Assembly: GCA_002293625.1 (NCBI GenBank)
Contig: DBDP01000052.1
Span: forward strand, 1 to 5,944
DNA length: 5,944 nucleotides
Direction of reading: 5' to 3'
Origin: Clostridiales bacterium UBA929
GTDB taxonomy: Bacteria; Bacillota; Clostridia; Oscillospirales; UBA929
Part shown: one piece after another, positions 1-5,224 of the stretch
How the letters are laid out: every line of letters starts with the position of its first letter
Position numbering within the stretch: the first letter of the stretch is position 1
Notes under the pieces: model-generated
Told to the model about the DNA's origin: nothing
Database searches by the model: none
Seen by the model: only the letters and a program-made list of their open reading frames with translations
Translations under genes and position numbers: made by a program

Positions 1-291
1 ACCCGCGGCGCATAGCGCGGAGCATTCGCCGAGTGAGAACCCCGCGACCGCCGCCGGTTCCTCACCGCGTACGGCATACGCCGCCATCGAGACGGTGAAT
101 ACCGCGAGCTGCGCGTTCTCGGTGCGGGAGAGCGTTTCGGTGTCCGTGTCAAAGCACAGCGCCGCGAGGTCGCGCCCCGTGGCGTGGCTCCCAAGCTCGA
201 ACACATCCCGCACCGCGGTGTAGGCTTCGTACAATTCGCGCCCCATGCCGCTTTCCTGCGAACCTTGTCCGGGGAAGATAAATGCGGTCAT
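1..291 (-). CDS. fabD: Malonyl-CoA:ACP transacylase (FabD-like), N-terminal part
   Basis: This is the first 97 codons of an acyltransferase that moves malonyl from CoA to acyl carrier protein, the entry step of cytosolic type II fatty acid synthesis. The rest lies beyond the left edge. The N-terminus carries the family's FPGQGSQ motif (residues 6-12, oxyanion-hole Gln), TENAQ (57-61) and the nucleophile elbow GFSLGE (84-89) with the expected catalytic Ser86. The usual His before that serine is Phe here, as I recall for many Firmicutes homologues. The active-site Arg and His fall outside the window. I chose the ATG at 291 because AGGAG at 301-305 sits 9 nt upstream of it. The in-frame ATG at 297 would leave only 3 nt. 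The gene follows the radical SAM gene by 61 bases on the same strand with no visible terminator between them. A polyketide-type acyltransferase is the alternative, but the bacterial FabD reading is more economical. Confidence 0.9.
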   Translation of the reverse strand, partial: MTAFIFPGQGSQESGMGRELYEAYTAVRDVFELGSHATGRDLAALCFDTDTETLSRTENAQLAVFTVSMAAYAVRGEEPAAVAGFSLGECSALCAAG

Positions 292-300
292 TTGCATCAG

Positions 301-305
301 CTCCT
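301..305 (-). promoter_or_regulatory. Ribosome binding site deciding the fabD start
   Basis: The minus strand reads AGGAG here. It lies 9 nt before the ATG at 291 and only 3 nt before the in-frame ATG at 297, which favours the downstream start. Confidence 0.7.
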
Positions 306-352
306 GTTTTATGAGATTACGCGGTGTTTACGATCCCCCTATTTACCCTTTC

Positions 353-1849
353 CTACTTAAAGAACCCCTTCACCAACGTCCAGCCTTTTTGCCTGTAGCG
401 GCGCAGGGTGGATAGCTTTTTACCCCACCGATAGGCGCGGGCGGCGGCATGGCGGGAGCGCGGTGCGTCGGGCTTCTTCGCAAGCTTCCGCGCCTTACGG
501 CGCAGGGTTTTGAACTGGGTCATATAGGTTAAGTTGTACCAAAACACCGTTTCGGGGTTGCTGCTGCCGCTCTCCCACCATGTGGCGTACTGCCGCTCCA
601 TCGGGGCGTAGAGAATGGCTTCCATCTCCGCTTCGGTATATAAACCGCGCTTCAGCGCCTCCTGCACGATATCGGTGCCGGGCAGGAAGTTAAGGTCGTG
701 GAGTTGCAGCGTGAACCGTCCGGGCAAAGCGTCGCAGAGCGCGTAAGTCTCTTTGAGCTGCTCGGTCGATTCAAAGGGGTGGCGCAGAATAAAGTCGTAG
801 ATCACACGCGGCACTTTATTGTCAGCCAGCGCCTTCGCTGCGGCCATCACCTGCTCCTGCGACTCAACGCGGTGAAAGACAGTCTTACGCACCTCCGGCG
901 AACCGCTTTGAATCCCCATCACGGCCTGGAACAAACCGGCTTTACGCAATTTTTGAATCAGCTCGTGGCTGGTTTTCAACGGGTGTGCCCATATCTCGAA
1001 AGGTAGGTTGATCTCTTTTTTATACCGCACGGTAAACTCGTTGATCCACTTTTGGTCGTCGGGGAAGATTTCATCCCAAAAATGGACGATCGAGAGGTGT
1101 TTCATCTTATCCTTCGCGTGCAGAAGCTCGGTAATCACACTTTCCACCGAGCGGAATCGCAGGAAGTGGCGGTTATCTCGGTAGACGCGCTTGATGCCGA
1201 CCGTCGAACAATAGGAACAGACGAACGGGCAGCCGCGCGAGCAGGTCGTTTCGTAGCTAACCGACGAGAGCATCGGGTCGCCGAAACGCAGTTCCCCGCC
1301 GTCGATGAAGTATTTGTTGTTTAAGCCGATCTCTGCCATCGGCAAGCTGTCCAGGTTGGTCACAAGCGGGCGCACGGGGTTGACGACGGCTTCTCCGGAA
1401 CGCATACAGGCCAAGTTCTCCATATCGTCTACGTTCTCCCCCGCCTTGAGCCGCCGCGCAAGCTCGACGATTGCGCCCTCGCCCTCGCCGCGCAGAACGT
1501 AATCGCAGTGTTTCAGGCAGCGTTCGGGGAACATCGTGGCGTAGACGCCGCCCCACACGAGCGGCGCTTTACTGTGTTCGCGGACAAGCCGTGCGGCGTC
1601 CTCAACGACCTCCAAATACAGCGAGGACATCACGGAAAACCCGATAAACAACGGGTTATACTGCGTTATGAAGTCTAAAAACAGCTTGTTTTCCGTTTCG
1701 GTGGGTTTTTTCGGGTGCGTGCTGTGGAAATTCTTAAAATACAGCACCGTCACGTCAAAGCCCGCGTCGGACAGCGCGCGCTCCAGAAAACGCAGCCCCA
1801 AAGATTTGGGGCTGTAAAAATTAATCAGCAGAACGCGAAGGTTTTGCAT
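353..1849 (-). CDS. B12-binding-type radical SAM protein
   Basis: This 498-residue protein has the layout of cobalamin-dependent radical SAM enzymes. An N-terminal Rossmann-like B12-binding domain spans about residues 4-135, with GGVYATMFPE (100-109) and RGEGEG (120-125), motifs typical of that family. The radical SAM core runs from about 195 to 410. Cys207, Cys211 and Cys214 form the CxxxCxxC site that binds the 4Fe-4S cluster and SAM, and GIQSGS (312-317) is a typical SAM-contact motif. An additional Cys203 precedes the cluster motif. I see no DxHxxG base-off cobalamin motif, which many members of this class also lack. The C-terminal 50 residues are rich in Lys and Arg. Such enzymes carry out methylations, ring formations and other radical reactions; the substrate cannot be told from the sequence. 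The ATG at 1849 has AGGAAAG at 1859-1865, 9 nt upstream. It lies 100 bases after potD, with a palindromic repeat between, and 61 bases before fabD. The family call is firm, the role unknown. Confidence 0.9.
   Translation of the reverse strand: MQNLRVLLINFYSPKSLGLRFLERALSDAGFDVTVLYFKNFHSTHPKKPTETENKLFLDFITQYNPLFIGFSVMSSLYLEVVEDAARLVREHSKAPLVWGGVYATMFPERCLKHCDYVLRGEGEGAIVELARRLKAGENVDDMENLACMRSGEAVVNPVRPLVTNLDSLPMAEIGLNNKYFIDGGELRFGDPMLSSVSYETTCSRGCPFVCSYCSTVGIKRVYRDNRHFLRFRSVESVITELLHAKDKMKHLSIVHFWDEIFPDDQKWINEFTVRYKKEINLPFEIWAHPLKTSHELIQKLRKAGLFQAVMGIQSGSPEVRKTVFHRVESQEQVMAAAKALADNKVPRVIYDFILRHPFESTEQLKETYALCDALPGRFTLQLHDLNFLPGTDIVQEALKRGLYTEAEMEAILYAPMERQYATWWESGSSNPETVFWYNLTYMTQFKTLRRKARKLAKKPDAPRSRHAAARAYRWGKKLSTLRRYRQKGWTLVKGFFK
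1793..1814 (-). repeat. Perfect 10-bp inverted repeat inside the radical SAM gene
   Basis: CAGCCCCAAA at 1793-1802 is the exact reverse complement of TTTGGGGCTG at 1805-1814, with a 2-nt centre. It covers nt 36-57 of the radical SAM reading frame (codons 12-19, residues around SPKSLGL). In mRNA it could form a hairpin with a small loop just inside the coding region. No U-tract follows, so it is not a terminator. It may be a chance outcome of codon choice. Confidence 0.6.
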
Positions 1850-1858
1850 GAACTCACT

Positions 1859-1865
1859 CTTTCCT
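1859..1865 (-). promoter_or_regulatory. Ribosome binding site of the radical SAM gene
   Basis: The minus strand reads AGGAAAG, 9 nt before the ATG at 1849. It begins immediately after the end of the palindromic repeat at 1868, so any folding of that repeat ends next to the initiation region. Confidence 0.6.
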
Positions 1866-1867
1866 AT

Positions 1868-1945
1868 GCATGTTAAAAATTGCCCGCTTCGGCTTTACCG
1901 CTTCGCGTGTTCACCTGAAAGGCGAACACGCATTTTTAACGCTTC
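1868..1945. repeat. Structured intergenic repeat, copy 1 (short form)
   Basis: The element is bounded by inverted arms GTTAAAAATTGC (1872-1883) and GCATTTTTAAC (1930-1940), which match except for one extra T. Inside is a hairpin: 1905-1916 pairs with 1920-1931 (12 bp, one mismatch, 3-nt loop GAA), sharing its right-hand end with the outer arm. A second copy with the same orientation lies at 3409-3516. Both begin GCATGTTRAAAATTGC on the plus strand, continue CCGCTYCGGCTT, share a TTCRCCT-loop-AGGCGAAC hairpin and end with TTTTYAAC followed by RCTTC. This copy lacks the central GC-rich hairpin of copy 2. It fills nearly the whole gap between the potD stop and the radical SAM ribosome binding site. 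No target-site duplication was found. A MITE or REP-like element is the best general description; I cannot name the family. Confidence 0.8.
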
Positions 1946-1949
1946 TTTT

Positions 1950-3020
1950 CTACTTCCGCAGGTCTGTCCAAAGTTCCGCGTACAGGTCAAGCACCCAGTC
2001 CGGCAGGTTGGTAAATACCTCAAAGCCGTCCATATTCTCGGGGTACGAGATGCCGTCATTCTTGATCTCGTCGTCCAAACCTTCAAACACATCAATCAGC
2101 GGGGTGGAATAACCGATCATCTCCACATTGGCAAGTCCCGCGTCATGCGAACACATGAAGTCGATGTACTTCTCCGCGGCTGTTTTGTTTTCCGCACCCG
2201 TCGGAATGCAGAAGGCGTCCACGAATACGTTGGTACCCTCCTTCGGGATGGCGAAGGCGAGGTTTTCGTTCGCGTCCATCATAGTGATAGCGTCTCCGGC
2301 GTAATACGGGGCGAGGATAGCCTCCCCGTTCTCCATCTTATCGAAAATCTGATCCATCACATATGCCTGCACGAGCGGTTTTTGCTCTACCAGCAGGTCA
2401 TACGCCTCGCGAATCTTCGCTTCATCGGTGGTGTTGAACGAGTGTCCCAACAGCTTCAGTGGGATGCTGAACGCGTCGCGGGGATTATCAAACATCAGAA
2501 TCTGCCCGCTGTACTGTTCGTCAAAGAGCGCGTTCCAACTGTCGATCGGGTCGGATACCCGCGTTTGGTCGTAGACGATACCGACCGTTCCCCACATGTA
2601 AGGCACGGAATAGAGGTTCTCAGGGTCGTATTCGGGATTCTTGTGGGCCGGATCAATGTTCGCGAAATTCGGGATGTTGTCAAAATTGAGGGGCAGAAGC
2701 AGTTCCTCCCCGATCATACGGCTGATCATGTAGTCGGAGGGGATGATGACGTCATAGCTCGATCCGCCGCCCACAATGGTGGAATACAGCATTTCGTTGT
2801 TTTGGTAGGTATTGTAATGCACCTTAATGCCGGTGGCTTCCTCGAACGTCTTGTTGAGGCTTTCGTCCATATATTCGCCCCAGTTGAAAACATAAACGTC
2901 GCCGGACTCTTCGGCGTTGTTACCGGGCTGTGAGGCATCGTCGGTTTGCGAGGGCGAGGCGGATTGGCAGCCCGCAAGCAGCAGGAGAAGGGCGGCGAGG
3001 ATGAATGTCAGTTTTTTCAA
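1950..3020 (-). CDS. potD: Spermidine/putrescine-binding lipoprotein PotD
   Basis: This 356-residue extracellular solute-binding protein captures polyamine and delivers it to PotB/PotC. A short basic start and hydrophobic stretch (residues 4-16) lead to the lipobox LLAGC, with Cys18 predicted to be lipidated, as expected for a Gram-positive binding protein. Residues 19-40 are a polar linker. The mature domain is clearly PotD family: VFNWGEYM (44-51), TYQNNEMLYS (71-80), PSDYM (94-98), YSVPYMWGTVGIVYD (137-151), PKEG (259-262) and a terminal IGYSTP (302-307). By eye against E. coli PotD, the pocket Asp257 is kept as Asp268, while Trp229 and Trp255 appear as Tyr240 and Phe266. The start is TTG at 3020, supported by AAAGGAG 9 nt upstream and by the signal peptide beginning there. 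It follows the DUF6054-like gene by 25 bases, so the two are probably co-transcribed. Confidence 0.96.
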   Translation of the reverse strand: MKKLTFILAALLLLLAGCQSASPSQTDDASQPGNNAEESGDVYVFNWGEYMDESLNKTFEEATGIKVHYNTYQNNEMLYSTIVGGGSSYDVIIPSDYMISRMIGEELLLPLNFDNIPNFANIDPAHKNPEYDPENLYSVPYMWGTVGIVYDQTRVSDPIDSWNALFDEQYSGQILMFDNPRDAFSIPLKLLGHSFNTTDEAKIREAYDLLVEQKPLVQAYVMDQIFDKMENGEAILAPYYAGDAITMMDANENLAFAIPKEGTNVFVDAFCIPTGAENKTAAEKYIDFMCSHDAGLANVEMIGYSTPLIDVFEGLDDEIKNDGISYPENMDGFEVFTNLPDWVLDLYAELWTDLRK

Positions 3021-3029
3021 TGTGGTTTA

Positions 3030-3036
3030 CTCCTTT
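3030..3036 (-). promoter_or_regulatory. Ribosome binding site supporting the TTG start of potD
   Basis: The minus strand reads AAAGGAG exactly 9 nt before the TTG at 3020. No ATG or GTG lies at a suitable distance in frame, so this site decides the unusual start. Confidence 0.75.
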
Positions 3037-3045
3037 ATTTTTGTT

Positions 3046-3387
3046 TTATGGGTTCCTGTATCTCTCAACGATGTCAACCGCTCTCTGTAAAAAAGCGTCT
3101 TCACCGAATCGGTTAACCTTAAAGAATACCGCTTGACTTCCGCCTGAGGTGATGGCTGTGACAAACAGGTCGTTCCCGTACCCGACGAGGGTGATGCTCA
3201 AACTGACGCGGTTCTTGCCGATCATGCTGTATCTCTCATACACCCGCACCGCGCAGCGCACACCGTCCCGCGTGTAGTCGCTGCCGTTCTCGTAGCTGGT
3301 CGATACATTGCCGCTTTGAATCCCTTCGTGCAGCAGGGAAAGTAATGCGTTAAAATCACCTTGTAGATTCGCCGTGTACTTCGCCAT
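3046..3387 (-). CDS. Small conserved-looking protein, possibly DUF6054 family
   Basis: This 113-residue protein has no signal peptide or membrane segment and is probably cytosolic. It begins with a likely amphipathic helix (residues 8-25), continues with alternating hydrophobic beta-type stretches (about 44-90, including RCAVRVYERYSM and NRVSLSITLVGYG) and ends in a helix (about 96-111). The segment AITSGGSQAVFFKVN (about 78-92) and its length recall the DUF6054 family of Firmicutes, whose function is unknown to me. That assignment is from memory. The ATG at 3387 has AAAGGGG 9 nt upstream (3397-3403). Codon use and composition match the neighbours. It lies between potC and potD, only 25 bases before the potD start, an unusual place for a non-transporter gene. 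A role tied to polyamine uptake is possible but is inference from position alone. Confidence 0.8.
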   Translation of the reverse strand: MAKYTANLQGDFNALLSLLHEGIQSGNVSTSYENGSDYTRDGVRCAVRVYERYSMIGKNRVSLSITLVGYGNDLFVTAITSGGSQAVFFKVNRFGEDAFLQRAVDIVERYRNP

Positions 3388-3396
3388 AAAACCGAT

Positions 3397-3403
3397 CCCC
3401 TTT
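3397..3403 (-). promoter_or_regulatory. Ribosome binding site of the DUF6054-like gene
   Basis: The minus strand reads AAAGGGG, 9 nt before the ATG at 3387. It lies only five bases from the shared end of repeat copy 2 (3409). Confidence 0.65.
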
Positions 3404-3408
3404 CATTG

Positions 3409-3516
3409 GCATGTTGAAAATTGCCCGCTCCGGCTTGCGACACCGCGCCAGAGGCGCCTGCTCGCAAGCGCTTCGCTCGTTCGCCTTACAGGCGAACATG
3501 CAATTTTCAACACTTC
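3409..3516. repeat. Structured intergenic repeat, copy 2 (long form)
   Basis: The outer arms GTTGAAAATTGC (3413-3424) and GCAATTTTCAAC (3500-3511) are perfect 12-bp reverse complements, extended to 13 by T3412/A3512. Between them lie two further hairpins. GCTTGCGA (3433-3440) pairs with TCGCAAGC (3462-3469), enclosing GCGCC-AGA-GGCGC (3445-3457). GTTCGCCT (3479-3486) pairs with AGGCGAAC (3490-3497) around a 3-nt loop. The whole could fold as a multi-branched structure in RNA or as a cruciform in DNA. It is a diverged, longer relative of the copy at 1868-1945, in the same orientation. One end overlaps the last codons and stop of potC (stop at 3507-3509); the other stops just short of the ribosome binding site of the DUF6054-like gene. 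No run of U follows the stems, so it is a poor intrinsic terminator. Confidence 0.85.
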
Positions 3517-4334
3517 AACCTCTGCTCTTTCTTTTTCTTGTCGCGCGCTTGCAGCACATTGATCAGAATAAGCAGAACCAGAACGGTTACGAACATCAGC
3601 GTGGACAGCGCGTTGATCTCCGGGCTGACGCGCTTGCGCGTCATAGAGTATATCCGCATCGGCAGCGTTTGAACCGACGTTCCGGTGGTGAAATAGCTGA
3701 TCAGAAAGTCGTCGATGCTCATCGTGAAGGCAATAATCGCCCCGCTGACGACGCCCGGCATAATTTCCGGCAGGATAACCTTCCGATACGCCCGGAAGGG
3801 ACTTGCGCCGAGATCCAACGCCGCCTCATAGGTGTTTTTGTTGAGCTGGCGCAGCTTCGGCAGTACCGACAGGATTACGTAGGGGATGTTAAACGTCACA
3901 TGCGCGATCAGAAGGGTGGTAAACCCAAGACCGGCGCTGACTCCGAGCGAGCGCAGAAAGGTGACAAACAGCACGAACACGAGCATCAGCGACACACCGG
4001 TGATAATATCGGGGTTTATGACGGGGATGTTGTTCAGGGCGAGCATAGCCTTTCGCGGACGCTTTTTCATGTTGTAGATTCCGATAGCGGAAACCGTGCC
4101 GATGACCGTCGCGATCAGTGCCGACAGCAGCGCGAGAATCAGGGTCAGCGTCAGCGCGGAGAGTACCTGCTCGTTATGGAAGAGCTGCTTATACCAGTCC
4201 AGCGTGAAACCCTTGAAGTTGACGCGGCTCTTATCGGAGTTGAACGAAAAGAAGATCAGCACAAGGATTGGCGCATAGAGGAACACCGCCACCAGCGCCT
4301 GTAAAACACGCCCCGGAACGCGCGAACGCTTCAT
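3507..4334 (-). CDS. potC: Polyamine ABC transporter permease PotC
   Basis: This 275-residue inner membrane permease forms half of the polyamine channel with PotB. Six membrane segments are visible at about residues 10-31, 58-84, 108-130, 136-160, 190-215 and 244-262. The cytoplasmic EAA loop that contacts the PotA ATPase is EAALDLGASPFRAYRKVILP (170-189), close to the PotC consensus. The segment SIDDFLISYFTTG (206-218) is also typical of PotC. The start ATG at 4334 overlaps the potB stop by four bases (ATGA), with AGAGGTG 8 nt upstream (4343-4349), indicating translational coupling. The C-terminus is a short basic tail (DKKKKEQRLKC) whose last codons and TGA stop lie within the end of the intergenic repeat at 3409-3516. 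The tail may therefore have been altered when the repeat arrived. Length is normal for the family. Confidence 0.96.
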   Translation of the reverse strand: MKRSRVPGRVLQALVAVFLYAPILVLIFFSFNSDKSRVNFKGFTLDWYKQLFHNEQVLSALTLTLILALLSALIATVIGTVSAIGIYNMKKRPRKAMLALNNIPVINPDIITGVSLMLVFVLFVTFLRSLGVSAGLGFTTLLIAHVTFNIPYVILSVLPKLRQLNKNTYEAALDLGASPFRAYRKVILPEIMPGVVSGAIIAFTMSIDDFLISYFTTGTSVQTLPMRIYSMTRKRVSPEINALSTLMFVTVLVLLILINVLQARDKKKKEQRLKC

Positions 4335-5224
4335 AGCAGCATCACCTCTTCCTCTCCCTCGCCGAAGCGGTTCATAACCGCCATTGAAATCAGCACAATC
4401 ACCATCATCACAAGCGAAATGGCCGAACCTAAATACGGGTTATATGTGCTGCCCAAAAACTGCATTTCAATCAGGTCGCCGAGCATCATGGATTTGCCGC
4501 CGCCGAGCAACTGGCTGATGATGAACGTGGATACGCCGGGTACGAAAACCATCGTAATGCCACTCAGCACGCCGGGCAGGGAGAGGGGCAGAATCACCCG
4601 CTTGAATACCGTCAATTGGTTGCCGCCCAAGTCCTGCGCCGCCTCAATCACCGATCCGTCAATCTTCTGAATGACGGTGAGGATGGGCAGCACCATGAAG
4701 GGGAGGTAGTTATACACCATACCGACCGCCACCGCCGCCGGCGTGTTGATGATGCGAATCGTCGGCAGGTGCAGAAACGACAGCAGCTGATTGAGCAAGC
4801 CGTTGTTTTCTAAAATCGACATCCAAGCATAGGTGCGGAGCAGGATGTTGATCCACATCGGCAGCATCAGCAGCAGCATCGCGGTGTTGCGAACCGCGCC
4901 GGTCTCCCGGCTCATCGCGTATGCCAGCGGGTACCCGATTAACAGACAGATAACGGTAGACAACGAGGCAAGCCAAAAACTGCGGGCAAAGACGGAACCG
5001 TAGCCGAGGAGCTGCTTGAAATTCCCTAAGGAAAACTGCCCGTCCTCGCCGGTAAACGCGAAATATACCACGAGGAACAGCGGTATGATCGTGAACAGCG
5101 CCATCCACACCGTGTACGGAGCCGCGAGAAAACGCCCCGGACGCGTTCGGAAAAACCTTGTCAACCTTTTTCGGGCGGCGTTCAAGAGCGAAAGAACCCG
5201 CGCAATCACTTTTTTCTTCTTCAC
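4331..5224 (-). CDS. potB: Polyamine ABC transporter permease PotB
   Basis: This 297-residue inner membrane permease is the PotC partner in the PotABCD importer. After a strongly basic cytoplasmic N-terminus (residues 1-31) there are six likely membrane segments at about 36-58, 84-104, 114-134, 163-185, 216-236 and 266-286. The EAA loop that couples to the ATPase is EAAQDLGGNQLTVFKRVILP (194-213). LPMWINILLRTYAWM (121-135) and FIISQLLGGGKSMMLGDLI (234-252) are typical of PotB rather than PotC. The start is GTG at 5224, overlapping the potA stop by four bases (GTGA), with GGAG 8 nt upstream at 5233-5236. The next in-frame Met (residue 41) is inside the first membrane segment, so the GTG start is strongly preferred. 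The acidic C-terminus (GEGEEEV) overlaps the potC start. Confidence 0.95.
   Translation of the reverse strand: MKKKKVIARVLSLLNAARKRLTRFFRTRPGRFLAAPYTVWMALFTIIPLFLVVYFAFTGEDGQFSLGNFKQLLGYGSVFARSFWLASLSTVICLLIGYPLAYAMSRETGAVRNTAMLLLMLPMWINILLRTYAWMSILENNGLLNQLLSFLHLPTIRIINTPAAVAVGMVYNYLPFMVLPILTVIQKIDGSVIEAAQDLGGNQLTVFKRVILPLSLPGVLSGITMVFVPGVSTFIISQLLGGGKSMMLGDLIEMQFLGSTYNPYLGSAISLVMMVIVLISMAVMNRFGEGEEEVMLL

Noticed and set aside
292..352. Promoter or FapR-type operator ahead of fabD
   Set aside because: I found only a weak TAATCT-like hexamer with no matching -35 box and no clear inverted repeat.
1868..1945. Rho-independent terminator after potD
   Set aside because: Stable stems are present, but none is followed by a run of U in the minus-strand transcript, and the short A/T-rich arms are part of the palindrome itself.
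1848..2933. Long plus-strand open frame (361 codons) opposite potD
   Set aside because: It is the antisense shadow of potD, which has clear family motifs, lipobox and ribosome binding site. The plus-strand product shows no recognisable domain and starts within the repeat.
3222..3467. Minus-strand 81-codon frame starting in repeat copy 2
   Set aside because: It overlaps the DUF6054-like gene out of frame, has no good ribosome binding site and no recognisable content.
3409..3516. Integron attC recombination site
   Set aside because: attC sites read RYYYAAC at the left and GTTRRRY at the right. Here the arms are in the opposite order (GTTRAAA left, TTTYAAC right) and GTTRAAA does not meet GTTRRRY. 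There is no integrase or cassette array.
1868..3516. CRISPR repeats
   Set aside because: There are only two copies, 1.5 kb apart, unequal in length, with genes rather than spacers between them.
3411..4304. Plus-strand open frame (297 codons) opposite potC
   Set aside because: Its product is extremely rich in Arg, Gln, His and Asp with no domain, as expected for the antisense of a membrane protein gene. It begins in the palindromic repeat.
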